DNA of 64,000 bases, taken from Pelomonas aquatica. Its GTDB lineage: Bacteria > Pseudomonadota > Gammaproteobacteria > Burkholderiales > Burkholderiaceae_C. The notes under the pieces were generated by a model, which saw only the letters and a program-made list of their open reading frames with translations, made no database searches and was not told the origin of the DNA. This document shows positions 34,511-42,998 of the stretch, in pieces. Location of the stretch: positions 186,001-250,000 of the forward strand of contig NZ_JAPPUW010000007.1 of the NCBI RefSeq assembly GCF_026712205.1, in the 5' to 3' direction. The position numbers and the translations under genes are program-made. The number at the start of each line of letters is the position of its first letter. The stretch's first letter is position 1.

Positions 34511-34846
34511 ATGGTTGACATGGGCCACCCAGGACACGTCACTGCCAGCCGTCTCATCTACCGTGCCGCCGGCGCGGCTGTGATGGCGGCCGCCTTCATC
34601 GGCGTGCTGGGGATGCTCGGCCTGGCTCTTGGGCTGCTACCTGTGGCCGCTCTAGGCAACCTACTCCTTGCGGTCATCATCCTGGCTTGGCTGCCTGCCG
34701 TCGCAGGCGTCCATGCGGCGGAATCGGTCCGGCGTGGCGGGTGTGTCATGCCCGCGCCGAGGTTTGCCTTCGCCCCCTTGCTGCCTCAAGCTTTTGTCAG
34801 CCGTGTGCTGGCGCCATCAGCGCCGCCACCGCGAGCCCGTCTCTGA
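34511..34846 (+). CDS. possible small membrane protein
   Basis: 111 residues with two hydrophobic helices (AAVMAAAFIGVLGMLGLALG and LGNLLLAVIILAWLPAVAGV). Start at 34511 or 34520; the RBS is weak. No family recognised, and the tail is low-complexity Pro/Arg. It may or may not be expressed. Confidence 0.35.
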   Translation: MVDMGHPGHVTASRLIYRAAGAAVMAAAFIGVLGMLGLALGLLPVAALGNLLLAVIILAWLPAVAGVHAAESVRRGGCVMPAPRFAFAPLLPQAFVSRVLAPSAPPPRARL

Positions 34847-34916
34847 CCTTCTTTAGCGCCCTGTCATCAGCAGGGCTCATAGGCGCAACGCGCCTCAGAA
34901 AGATCAGAGATGACCC

Positions 34917-35201
34917 ATGGATATCACTTCCCCGGCTGGCAGCTACCAGCCCAGGCTAACTGACCCGTCGCTGCCAATCACGGCGCAGCTCGAGGAGTTG
35001 CGTCGCCTAAAAATTGACGTGGTCTGCAGCCTCGTCCAGCTCAGCCGCCAACAAATCTACAAACTCATCGCCCGAGGCGCCTTCCCCTCACCCGTGCGCG
35101 GCCAAGGCCCCGGGGCGAATTCGTCCCGCTGGGTGGCGCGAGACGTGCGGGACTGGCTCCTCGGCGAGTGGCAGCCTGACAGTGTCAGGGGCGCACGATG
35201 A
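34917..35201 (+). CDS. AlpA-type regulator of the second island
   Basis: 94 residues. The AlpA winged helix is seen in LVQLSRQQIYKLIARGAFPS followed by SSRWVARDVRDWLLGEWQPD. Likely excisionase or activator for the island. Its stop overlaps the next start (ATGA), beginning a three-gene overlapping set with the genes at 35198 and 35518. Confidence 0.8.
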   Translation: MDITSPAGSYQPRLTDPSLPITAQLEELRRLKIDVVCSLVQLSRQQIYKLIARGAFPSPVRGQGPGANSSRWVARDVRDWLLGEWQPDSVRGAR

Positions 35202-35521
35202 GTGCCAGGAAGCTCCTCGTCCCGCTGGACCAAGCCCTCGCTGCCGGCGCCCTTGATGTGACCAAGCAGGCGCTGCACAACTCTCGCTGGCGCTGGAAAC
35301 GGGCGTGCCTGCTGGCAGTAGAGGAGGGACGCGAGCCACCCTCAAATCCTTGGCCCATCATCCATGACATCAGCGCCAAGGGGCGCGGCCATCAGCTCAT
35401 GGTCGACGTCGTCGACGGCGAGCTCTTCATGCTGCGGCAGCGCCGTCGACCCAGTTGCGCTGCGCGGATGGCCATGCTGCAGATGCAGGATGAGCATGAG
35501 CGCGAGAGGAACTGCACGTGA
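35198..35521 (+). CDS. hypothetical island protein
   Basis: 107 residues, ATG overlapping the AlpA stop, and its own stop overlaps the next gene (GTGA). No recognised domain; basic helical N-terminal half (KQALHNSRWRWKRACLLAVE) and Met/Gln-rich C-terminus. Tight coupling suggests a role in island replication or maintenance. Confidence 0.55.
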   Translation: MSARKLLVPLDQALAAGALDVTKQALHNSRWRWKRACLLAVEEGREPPSNPWPIIHDISAKGRGHQLMVDVVDGELFMLRQRRRPSCAARMAMLQMQDEHERERNCT

Positions 35522-35880
35522 CGCCCCGCGGGAGCCCCGCCAAGAGGGCCCGGCCAGGTAGTCCGTCTGTCAAAAATCGTGGCGCCATCATCAAGGTCAG
35601 ACGCCCTGAGCAGCGCTTCTCAGTCGTGCCTGATGCGCTGATCACCGACCGCTCGCTGACCACAGATGCAAGGGTAGTGCTGATCTACTTGGCCGGTCGG
35701 CCAGATGACTGGATGCCGATGGTCGGGGACATCTGTGGCAGCCTAGGAATCAGTGACTACAAGTGGCGCGGGGTGAGGGCCAGCCTGAAAGAGGCCGGCA
35801 TCCTGACGCACCAGATGCGCAGCCTTGGGCGCGCCTGCCTGGAGTGGGATTTCGAGGTAGATCTAACGCGCTATTACTGA
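35518..35880 (+). CDS. small HTH protein, replication/regulation candidate
   Basis: 120 residues from GTG 35518. A winged-helix pattern (FSVVPDALITDRSLTTDARV, DICGSLGISDYKWRGVRASL, KEAGILTHQ) like the helix-turn-helix domains of small replication-associated proteins in mobilisable elements. It directly precedes a hairpin-rich region, consistent with a site-binding protein, but no enzyme motif is present. Confidence 0.55.
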   Translation: MTPRGSPAKRARPGSPSVKNRGAIIKVRRPEQRFSVVPDALITDRSLTTDARVVLIYLAGRPDDWMPMVGDICGSLGISDYKWRGVRASLKEAGILTHQMRSLGRACLEWDFEVDLTRYY

Positions 35881-36245
35881 CGATCCGACTGTTTACACCC
35901 GTTGGTTTTCAACGGGTGTATTTCACCTGGTGTATGGCAACGCATAACCAGTACTAACCAACATAACTAGTCACCATTGGGGCTGCGCCCCTTGCCCCCG
36001 CTGGGGGCTGCGCCCCTGAGAAGAGGGTCTTTAAACGCGGGGGAGGGTGTGGGCAAGTCCACACCGCGCAGCGGCCGTCCACAGCCGCCAGGCTGTGCCC
36101 CGAAGGGGCGCCGCAGGCGGGCGGGGACTTGTCCAGCACCCGCGGGGTGCGCGGCCCCCGGGCGGCCCAACGGGCCGCTTTGGTCGGTGGTTAATCAACC
36201 AGCGCGCGAGCGCGACGGCTGGGCGGCGGCGGTGCCGCCGAGGTC
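35881..36245. other. hairpin-rich non-coding region, candidate oriT/oriV
   Basis: Dense dyads between the HTH gene and the relaxase: TACACCCGTTG/CAACGGGTGTA (35894-35904/35910-35920), the interrupted palindrome GGGGCTGCGCCCC twice (35979-35991 and 36004-36016) with a GCCCCC-GCT-GGGGGC hairpin between (35994-36008), and GGTGTGG/CCACACC (36046-36052/36059-36065). GGTGTAT is also directly repeated. The position just before mobA-like sequence is where oriT normally lies. No nick site could be recognised. The first hairpin, followed by TTT, could also terminate the upstream operon. Confidence 0.5.
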
Positions 36246-37865
36246 TTGAGGATGGGGCCAGCTGCCAACAGCCCCAACCCTTGGATCCACTGCCATGGCG
36301 GCTACAGGGCCACCAGGCGGCGCCGAGGCCCCGCGCTGCACCGACCCCATTGGGCTGCAACTGATCGCCCATCAGCGTCGCGATTTGACCCCTTGGCGAG
36401 GCTTTTCACATCGCCATCGACCGATGCAGCAGCCCCGCCGCTGCCTTTTGAGGCCAGCGATGCACCAACCGATTCCCAGATCGACGAGTACATCAACGAC
36501 CTGGAGCGCGTCGCCTTCCCAGGCCTCGAGCGCGATCAATACAACTGGTTGGTCGTCGAGCACCGCGACGAGGACGGCGGCGTCCACCTCCATTACCTGG
36601 TACCAATGATCGAGCTCAGGAGCGGCCGCCAATACAACCCAGCGCCGCCAGGCTGGGCAGCCATGGGCTACGACGACCTTCGCGACACCTGGAACGCACG
36701 CGAAGGATGGGCGCGGCCGGACGACGGCTCGCATGCCCGCCTTGTGCAGCCAGGCCGCTACGCCTATGTGACCGCCGAGCAGCTGCGTGCCGGCCTCGAA
36801 GTTGAGCCCGACGCCAACCCGCGCGAGGCGATCGGCGCCTGGGTGCTCGACCAGATTGGCCAGGGCAAGTTCACCTGCAACCGCGCCGGCGTCACGGCTG
36901 CGCTCAGCCAGCTCGGCGACGTGACACGCGCCAACGCCGACTTCATGACCTTGAAATTGCCCGGTGCACCTAAGGGGCTGCGCTTGAGGGGAGAACTGTT
37001 CTGTGAAAACTTCGATCACAGCTGCCTTGAGCGGCATCAAGGAGCGGGAGCGGGCGACCAAGGAGGCGGAGGCGACCTCGCAACGCCAGCTCGCCGACCA
37101 GACCCACGAGCTGCTGCGCGCTCACAGAAGCAGCTTGATGAAGCTCTCACGCGACGAGCTCAAGCAAACCGCGAGAAGTTTGGCCGACCTGCAGGCCGTC
37201 GTCAGCGAGCAGTGCCAGGCGACCTCCAAAGAGATCCGCCGATGCCTGTTCTGGCCGATCGCCGCGACGGCGATCACGTGCATGGCACTGCTGCTGGCCA
37301 GCGGGCTGACCTCCTGGGTGATCGTGAAGAACGCCCGGATGGAAGCGACGAAAGCCGAAGCCCAGGCCCAGGAGACGCGCCGCCAGACGGCGGCACTGGA
37401 GGCGCAGTTCTGCGCGAGCCCGGCTGGTCGCAGGTACTGCCACCCCAACCCCACCAAGTAGTCAGAAGGAAGGCGTCAGATGAGCTATCCCACAGAAATC
37501 GAAGGCCTGCTGGCGCAGGCCGAGGCCGAAGCAACCGGGGCGAGCGGTACCCGCTCAGCCCACCCCAGCGCGCCGCCCGTGCTCGAGCTGCGGCCCAGCT
37601 TGGCCGTCCTGCCGGAAGGCCAGTCAGTGCCATCCAGCACCTGCGTCACCTGTCCGTCGTGCTTAGCCATGCGGGACGCGGAAGGGCCGTCCCTGTACTG
37701 CCGAATCACGCATTCATTTACGTGGAGGGCAGGCAAGGACAACCAGGGCAACCAGGGCGAGCAGTGGCCGCTCCTGGACTGCGACATGAAACACCTCCCG
37801 CCGGAGGCCTGACCCCGGCTTCGCTCCCAAGACTTTCAACCTCCCTGCCCACAAAGGCTCCACTC
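36246..37865 (+). CDS. MobA/MbeA-type relaxase-like frame, N-terminus degenerate
   Basis: Recognisable relaxase sequence covers about 36470-37010: IDEYINDLERVAFPGLERDQ, YNWLVVEHRDEDGGVHLHYL (the H-x-H metal site), VPMIELRSGRQYNPAPPGW, and a C-terminal segment MTLKLPGAPKGLRLRGELF. This is the ColE1 MbeA type (MOBP). The first ~75 codons do not resemble a relaxase start and no catalytic Tyr region is visible, so the gene may be 5'-damaged. The frame stays open beyond 37010 across two genes in other frames and continues into the gene at 37866; whether it is translated that far is unclear. Confidence 0.5.
37003..37461 (+). CDS. MobB/MbeB-like mobilisation protein
   Basis: 152 residues from GTG 37003 with a strong RBS (GAGGGGAGA) inside the relaxase frame. 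Helical N-terminal half (KERERATKEAEATSQRQLAD), one membrane helix (LFWPIAATAITCMALLLASG, ~85-107) and a coiled-coil tail. MbeB of ColE1 has the same layout and is likewise nested in the relaxase gene in another frame. Confidence 0.65.
   Translation: MKTSITAALSGIKERERATKEAEATSQRQLADQTHELLRAHRSSLMKLSRDELKQTARSLADLQAVVSEQCQATSKEIRRCLFWPIAATAITCMALLLASGLTSWVIVKNARMEATKAEAQAQETRRQTAALEAQFCASPAGRRYCHPNPTK
37480..37812 (+). CDS. small Cys-containing protein in mob region
   Basis: 110 residues from ATG 37480 (GAAGG upstream). It carries C-VTCPSC and later two more cysteines (SLYCRITH, LLDCDMKH), compatible with a metal site. It lies 18 nt after the MbeB-like gene and, like it, within the open relaxase frame. 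Function unknown. Confidence 0.5.
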   Translation: MSYPTEIEGLLAQAEAEATGASGTRSAHPSAPPVLELRPSLAVLPEGQSVPSSTCVTCPSCLAMRDAEGPSLYCRITHSFTWRAGKDNQGNQGEQWPLLDCDMKHLPPEA

Positions 37866-38573
37866 ATGGAACAGCTTGACCAAGCCCACCGCCCGTCACC
37901 TCAGGTCCTCGCCGAGCTCATCGGCCAGCATCGATCGCCGCCGCCGAACGCATGGCGCGATCGGTTGGATCAAGCCCAATCGTTGCGGGACAAGGCCCAG
38001 ATGCTGCTTGCGCAGTCCAGCGCGGCCCAGCAAGCCGGCCATCAAGACAAGGCGGCCGAGCTGGTCCAGCAGGCCGCGGCACACGAGATCGCCGGCACGC
38101 TGCGTGCAATGACGCCGCGGCAGCTCGACGCGCTGTCCCGCGAGGCCTGGGCCGAGATCGCCGCCAGCACCGACGAGGAGCGTGAAGCCGAGCTGCGTCT
38201 GGGCGTCTCGCTGCTGGACGTCGTCAGGGCGCTGCTCCGCAAGCTGGTGCTCTGGCTCACGTTCAACCAGGTTGACATCGGCGGTCCGGTCGCCGCTGCA
38301 TCGACTCAGCAGAAGCGTGCGGCCGAAGAGGGCGCGCTGGACATGCTCCGTGCCGGCATCAATGCCGAGCTGGCAAATCGCGCCGACGCGCGAGGTCAGG
38401 CGTTTCTCGATGCGCGGAAGTCGACCGCAGTCGACACGGTTGCCGCGCCGGTCGCGCAGCCGGCGCCGCCCTACGAGATCAAGAAGACCTTCGACGCCCG
38501 CCAGCCTGCGCCCGCGCCGGTCGAGGACGCCGACGAAGAGCTGGAGCTGCGCCACTCGGCGCCAAAGGAGTGA
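37866..38573 (+). CDS. helical island protein, unknown function
   Basis: 235 residues from ATG 37866. Predominantly helical and Ala/Gln-rich (RDRLDQAQSLRDKAQMLLAQ, AAHEIAGTLRAMTPRQLDAL), with a hydrophobic stretch LLRKLVLWLTFNQVDIGGPV and an acidic C-terminus. No family recognised. Its frame is continuous with the upstream relaxase-like frame. Confidence 0.55.
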   Translation: MEQLDQAHRPSPQVLAELIGQHRSPPPNAWRDRLDQAQSLRDKAQMLLAQSSAAQQAGHQDKAAELVQQAAAHEIAGTLRAMTPRQLDALSREAWAEIAASTDEEREAELRLGVSLLDVVRALLRKLVLWLTFNQVDIGGPVAAASTQQKRAAEEGALDMLRAGINAELANRADARGQAFLDARKSTAVDTVAAPVAQPAPPYEIKKTFDARQPAPAPVEDADEELELRHSAPKE

Positions 38574-38576
38574 GCC

Positions 38577-38906
38577 GTGCAGCGACGCAATCCTCACCAA
38601 AAAATCTATCGCGGCATGAGCCTTGAAGAGTTCGTGGCCTTCAAGCCCGCGCCTGTGGACATCGAGTGGCCTTCTGATGCGGTAAATCTCAGTGACGCGG
38701 CGCTGGTGGCCCTTGCAGTCGACCGGTTCGAGGCTGTCTATTGGGCTTGGTCGGACCGCCGGGCTCACTTTCACGAGTTCGGCGGCGGTGAACCGCTAGC
38801 TTTCGACCATGCTGACGGCTTCTGGGCATCGATTCGCACCCCGCCTGACGAGCGGACAGCGACAAGGCCTGGCGGGCCGTCAAGACCGGCCTCTGCAAGT
38901 ACCTGA
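38577..38906 (+). CDS. hypothetical protein, 3' end probably lost
   Basis: GTG 38577, three bases after the previous stop. The first ~90 residues look genuine (KIYRGMSLEEFVAFKPAPVD, FEAVYWAWSDRRAHFHEFGG); the last ~20 (TATRPGGPSRPASAST) look like readthrough of the DotA/TraY gene in the wrong frame. A deletion junction near 38840-38860 therefore joins this gene to the next. Confidence 0.5.
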   Translation: MQRRNPHQKIYRGMSLEEFVAFKPAPVDIEWPSDAVNLSDAALVALAVDRFEAVYWAWSDRRAHFHEFGGGEPLAFDHADGFWASIRTPPDERTATRPGGPSRPASAST

Positions 38907-38908
38907 AC

Positions 38909-39850
38909 GTGGAGATGACGCCCACAGGCAATTGCTCAATCGGCCAGAGCGTGGTGGCGTGGACTGTTGGCCAGGCTGGCGACTCGACCGGCACCATCGA
39001 CCCCATCACGACCTTCAAAAATATCGGCGACTGGATGGTGACCGCTGGCGAGGGCCTTGGTCTCGCTGTCGCGTATGTCAAGGGCGCGGAACAGACCGCG
39101 TGGGCCAAGGCCGCCGACGCCGCCACCGGTCTGATGCCGCCCGTCGGCGTCGTCGGTACCGCAGTCGCAACGGCAAAGGGCGCGCTCACGATGGCGGTCG
39201 AAACCCTGCCGACGGTTGCCTTCGGGATGGTCGGCGTCGGCACGATCCTGGCCGTCTATTTGCCCATGCTGCCAGCCCTGAACTGGCTCGGCGCACTTGT
39301 TCAATATTTCGTGGTCGTGGTTGAAGGTTTGGTAGCGGCGGGCATCGGCGCCCTCGCGCACATGGAGGCGGATGGGGAGGGCATGGGCCCTCGCACCGAG
39401 CGCTTCTACATTTTCCTTCTCAATGCGCTGTTGCGGCCGGCATTGATGCTGTTCGGCTTCTTCACAGCGGCCGCGCTGAGCACGGCCCTTGCGACGCTCT
39501 TTGCGAAGACCCTGTTTCTCCCAGCCATGGCCTCGGCCCAGGGGAACAGCCTTACAGGGATGCTGGCCTGCGTTGGCTACATCCTGGTCTTCATGCTGGG
39601 CCTGTGGTCGGTGGTCCAAGGCTTGTTTGCCATGACCCACCTCATGGCGGACCAGGTCCTCGGCTACCTTGGCGCTGGTCACACCAGCGACCTCGGCAAA
39701 TCGACCGAGGAGCGCACGCGCAGCGTGTTCATCCCCAGTGTCCGCGGCGCTGCGCAGCGGATCGGTATGGGAGGCCTGGGCGGCCGCGATCGTGGCGACC
39801 GCGGCGGTCGCGGTGCTGGCAAAGAGCCTGGGAAGGCCTCCGAGAAGTGA
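38909..39850 (+). CDS. DotA/TraY-family protein, N-terminally truncated
   Basis: 313 residues, against roughly 700 or more for full DotA/TraY proteins. The match covers the C-terminal membrane domain: DWMVTAGEGLGLAVAYVKGA, VGVGTILAVYLPMLPALNWL, GEGMGPRTERFYIFLLNALL-like, MTHLMADQVLGYLGAG, then a Gly/Arg-rich tail. Homology-like sequence (DKAWRAVKTGLCKYLN) continues upstream of the start to a stop codon near 38850, so the N-terminal half was deleted. DotA/TraY belongs to type IVB secretion/IncI conjugation. Confidence 0.7.
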   Translation: MEMTPTGNCSIGQSVVAWTVGQAGDSTGTIDPITTFKNIGDWMVTAGEGLGLAVAYVKGAEQTAWAKAADAATGLMPPVGVVGTAVATAKGALTMAVETLPTVAFGMVGVGTILAVYLPMLPALNWLGALVQYFVVVVEGLVAAGIGALAHMEADGEGMGPRTERFYIFLLNALLRPALMLFGFFTAAALSTALATLFAKTLFLPAMASAQGNSLTGMLACVGYILVFMLGLWSVVQGLFAMTHLMADQVLGYLGAGHTSDLGKSTEERTRSVFIPSVRGAAQRIGMGGLGGRDRGDRGGRGAGKEPGKASEK

Positions 39851-39902
39851 CCTGGGCCGGCTCGGCTGGGGCCCCAACCGAAGAACTCACCGAGGTGGAT
39901 TC

Positions 39903-41153
39903 ATGAAGAAACCCAACAGTCTCAAGACGGCAGTGCTGGCCGCTGGCCTGGCGGCGGCGCCGATCAGCGCCCATGCGTTGTGCGACACCTGCAGCGCCGT
40001 CGTTGAAGCGACATCGGCGCTGTTGTCGGCGATCAACAGCGCCGCGACAGCGGCCTCGCAATCGATCAACCTGGTCATCACGATGGCCATCAAGGGTGCG
40101 GCCGCAACGGTCACGACCTCGGTCAGCCGCGGTGCCGAGCTGCAGGCCGATGCCGTCAACCGCGTGGTCCACAGCAACGAACGCGCCAAGCAGGAGGGCC
40201 GCTACCAGTACACCGACCCGTGCTCGGTGCCGGCCGCCGCGCAGGGCATGGCCGAGGTGATGGGGACCACCATCCTGTCCACGGCATCCCTCGGCTATGG
40301 CGGCAGCCGCGGCGGCGGCTCCCTTGGCGGCTCGATGAAGCGCGTCGTCGACGAGGCGACGGGCAAGGCGCCGGCGCGCGACCCGGGCAACACCGCCCTC
40401 TCCGCCGCCAAGGGAGCGTGCGAGACCTTTGCGTCGAGCTTCGGCAATGCGATGCGTGCCAGCATCTGCCAGACGGCTGGATTTACGCCCTCGAACACCA
40501 GTGGCTACGCGGATGGCGACGTGAGCGCTGAGACCCTCGTCTACGGTCCCCAGAAGACCGGCCAGGCCATGCGCATCCGCCGCACGCTGGATCCCGACGG
40601 CAAGGACCTCGACGTCGTGAACTCCTACCTGCGCAATCTCAGCTCGCCGTTGCAGATGCGCGACCTCAACAAGGGCGAGCTGGCTTCGGACGAGGGCAAG
40701 AAGTACATGGCCCTCAAGGACATCTACGACGCCCGCATGTCGATGGCCACCCACCCGATGCGTCGCAACATCGGGATGATGACGGCGAGCACCGCGTCCA
40801 TCCCGATGCTCAACCAGCTGGTCCAGAGCCAGCAGGGCAACTTCGTCAAGACCTACCTGAACCGCGAGGCTCCGGGCTGGAGCAGCAAGGGCATCAGCGA
40901 GGACGAGTTGATGAACCTGGAGGTCACGCGCCGGTACATGAACATGGACTGGCAGACCCGCATGGCAGCCGCCTCGCCGGAAGAGGTCGCCCGCGAGCAG
41001 CTGCAGCTCACGGCCGTTCAGAAGGTGCTCGTACTGGGCCTGCAGCGCGAGACGCGCGAGAACGGGCTGCTGCTCGGTACGGTGACCGCCCGAGAGGGCT
41101 TCTATGGAGGTTTTGATGAAGAGCCAGTACATCGCCGCACTGCACTGATTTGA
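39903..41153 (+). CDS. exported protein of the DotA/TraY gene group
   Basis: 416 residues from ATG 39903 (GAGGTGG upstream). Signal peptide to AHA (~23), then CDTCSAVVEATSALLSAINS, a hydrophobic helix (SINLVITMAIKGAAATVTTS) and a helical C-terminal domain (DEGKKYMALKDIYDARMSMA, LNQLVQSQQGNFVKTYLNRE). Probably a conjugation-associated periplasmic or envelope protein given its neighbour; family not recognised. Confidence 0.6.
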   Translation: MKKPNSLKTAVLAAGLAAAPISAHALCDTCSAVVEATSALLSAINSAATAASQSINLVITMAIKGAAATVTTSVSRGAELQADAVNRVVHSNERAKQEGRYQYTDPCSVPAAAQGMAEVMGTTILSTASLGYGGSRGGGSLGGSMKRVVDEATGKAPARDPGNTALSAAKGACETFASSFGNAMRASICQTAGFTPSNTSGYADGDVSAETLVYGPQKTGQAMRIRRTLDPDGKDLDVVNSYLRNLSSPLQMRDLNKGELASDEGKKYMALKDIYDARMSMATHPMRRNIGMMTASTASIPMLNQLVQSQQGNFVKTYLNREAPGWSSKGISEDELMNLEVTRRYMNMDWQTRMAAASPEEVAREQLQLTAVQKVLVLGLQRETRENGLLLGTVTAREGFYGGFDEEPVHRRTALI

Positions 41154-41200
41154 CGCTGTCAGCTCAGGTAATTGTTTACTTACATGGAGTACCGCTGAAA

Positions 41201-42541
41201 ATGCACACGAAATTCTTTTACACGGCCCTTCTGGCCGCGGGGTTGGCGTCCAGCTCGCTGGTGGCCGCTCAGAACGTCAACCTTCCGCTGCCCCAGATCT
41301 CGGGCGGCCGGCCCGTTGCCTGTTCCGGGGGATTCCAGGACAGCGCGTGCAACACCACCCTTCTGCGGTCCGCGCAGACCCCGCCGACATGCGCAAGCAC
41401 TGATGGCTGGGTAACGGTGACTCCCGCGAAATGGGTGGGCTCGAAGTGGTCGACGCCGACCTGCAACTACACCGCGCCCCCGACTTGCCCGAGCGGCTAC
41501 AACATGACCAGCGCCGCGATCTGGACCGGGGCTTCGTGGACGGCACCCGGCTGCCAACAGCCGCCGGCCCCGACATGCGGCAGCGGCTATGTCCAGACCT
41601 CGCCGCCGACCTGGACGGGCAGTTCGTGGAGCGCGCCGACATGCGCACCGAGTACGCCGGCTCCGACCTGCCCGGCCGGCTCCACGCAGACGACTGCGCC
41701 GACCTACAGCGGTGGCACCTGGGTAGGCCTGGTCTGCGCTCCGAACTCCCCCCAGCCGACATGCCCGGCTGGCACGACACAGACCGCGCCCGCGACCTGG
41801 AACAACACCACGAACAGCTGGAACGCTCCGAGCTGCACGCCGGTGACGCCACCGCCGGCGCCCACGTGCCCGGCCGGCTACACAATGCAGACGGCACCGG
41901 TCTGGGACGGAACCTCCTGGTCCTCGCCGACTTGCGTGCCGCCCGCGGTTCCGCCCGCCCCGACGTGCGCCAGTGGGTTCACGCAAACGACTGCGCCGAC
42001 CTGGAACGGTAGCTCGTGGGTTGGACAAGTCTGTACTCCCGTCTCCCCCCCGCCACCTCCGGCTTGCGGCGCTGGCTACACCCAGACGGTCGCTCCGACC
42101 TGGAATGGCTCGGCCTGGGTGGGGCAGGTCTGCGCGCCCAACCCAGTGACGGCGCCGCCTCCGGCGCCCACCCCGGCCCCGCAGCCTCCGGCGCCGCCGC
42201 CGCCCGCACCCACGTGCCCGGCCGGCAGCACCCAGACGGTAGCCCCGACCTGGAATGGCTCGGCTTGGGTGGGACAGGTCTGCACAAGCGTGCCGGCATC
42301 GTGTGTGGTGCCGGGTTGGAAAACCATCCCGAGCGGATCGCGATATTGGTATGGCCTCAATAGTTCGGGCACGACGAGCTATGGGTTTCTGCCTCCGACC
42401 GTCGCAAGGGATGGGCGGCCCGCCTTCTGCACGAACTGGCGCGGTAGCGGCGACGAGAGCACCTGCAGCGATGGCACGCTCGTCGACGACCAAGCGGCGT
42501 GGGTCTGCACGACTTCCACTGGCACCTGGACGTACCTGTGA
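41201..42541 (+). CDS. secreted Cys-repeat protein (nine ~31-residue repeats)
   Basis: 446 residues from ATG 41201. Signal peptide to VAA (~23). Residues ~61-365 are nine tandem units of the form PTC-x-x-G-x-x-x-T-x-x-x-x-W-x-G-x-x-W-x-x-x-x-C, each with two Cys, separated by Pro-rich linkers. A unique C-terminal domain (~75 residues) has four Cys (VPGWKTIPSGSRYWYGLNSS, FCTNWRG, STCSDG, WVCTTSTG). Placed after DotA/TraY-linked genes, it could be a surface or pilus-tip adhesin; that is inference. Confidence 0.7.
   Translation: MHTKFFYTALLAAGLASSSLVAAQNVNLPLPQISGGRPVACSGGFQDSACNTTLLRSAQTPPTCASTDGWVTVTPAKWVGSKWSTPTCNYTAPPTCPSGYNMTSAAIWTGASWTAPGCQQPPAPTCGSGYVQTSPPTWTGSSWSAPTCAPSTPAPTCPAGSTQTTAPTYSGGTWVGLVCAPNSPQPTCPAGTTQTAPATWNNTTNSWNAPSCTPVTPPPAPTCPAGYTMQTAPVWDGTSWSSPTCVPPAVPPAPTCASGFTQTTAPTWNGSSWVGQVCTPVSPPPPPACGAGYTQTVAPTWNGSAWVGQVCAPNPVTAPPPAPTPAPQPPAPPPPAPTCPAGSTQTVAPTWNGSAWVGQVCTSVPASCVVPGWKTIPSGSRYWYGLNSSGTTSYGFLPPTVARDGRPAFCTNWRGSGDESTCSDGTLVDDQAAWVCTTSTGTWTYL
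41381..42298 (+). repeat. tandem coding repeats, about nine units of ~93 bp
   Basis: The units are diverged at the left and nearly identical at the right: two units (around 42098-42138 and 42247-42285) both encode APTWNGSAWVGQVC with almost the same bases. The same module occurs once more in the neighbouring lipoprotein gene near 43203. Confidence 0.7.
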
Positions 42542-42644
42542 TTTGAGAGCCTGACCCTGCTCCACCCAGGCGGTGGGGCAGGTGGCACGGCACCTACTCC
42601 AGACAGGGGGTCTGCTCATCCTCTGTCATTGGGGAGTCCGATGG

Positions 42645-42905
42645 CTACCGCTTGGTCGCTCTGCTTGGTGATGTCAGGAGCTCTGCGATCGGCACCTGAA
42701 GCGCATGCGCGATCTTTTCAATGTTGTCGACCGAGATGTTCCTGGCCTGGCGTTCAACGTGTCCGATGAAGGTCCGATGGAGGCCGGACTCCAGCGCCAG
42801 GGCCTCCTGGCTGAAGCCCCGCAGCGCCCTGAGCCGGATCAGATTGAGGGCCAGAAGCTCCCTGGCCGTGAACTTCTTCTCGCTGATCGGCTTGACTGCA
42901 GGCAC
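42645..42905 (-). CDS. XRE-family regulator
   Basis: 86 residues from GTG 42905. HTH_3 domain: NLIRLRALRGFSQEALALES, LHRTFIGHVERQARNISVDN, IEKIAHALQVPIAELLT. It lies between the repeat protein and the divergent CAP lipoprotein gene and could repress the latter. Confidence 0.8.
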   Translation of the reverse strand: MPAVKPISEKKFTARELLALNLIRLRALRGFSQEALALESGLHRTFIGHVERQARNISVDNIEKIAHALQVPIAELLTSPSRATKR

Positions 42906-42998
42906 GCCAAGCAGTGTTTACGTCGGTCGCTTTAGAGTCACCCGCGTTTGAGTCACATTCATACCGTTCACAAACGGATTTTCAGGAAGGAAAGACCA

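Noticed and set aside
41381-42298. CRISPR-like repeat array
   Set aside because: The ~93-bp periodicity is a coding repeat in an intact frame with no spacers; no CRISPR array or cas gene was seen in the window.
41180-42619. 479-codon frame antisense to the Cys-repeat protein
   Set aside because: Arg/Gly-rich shadow of a repetitive gene; the plus frame has the signal peptide and regular Cys pattern.
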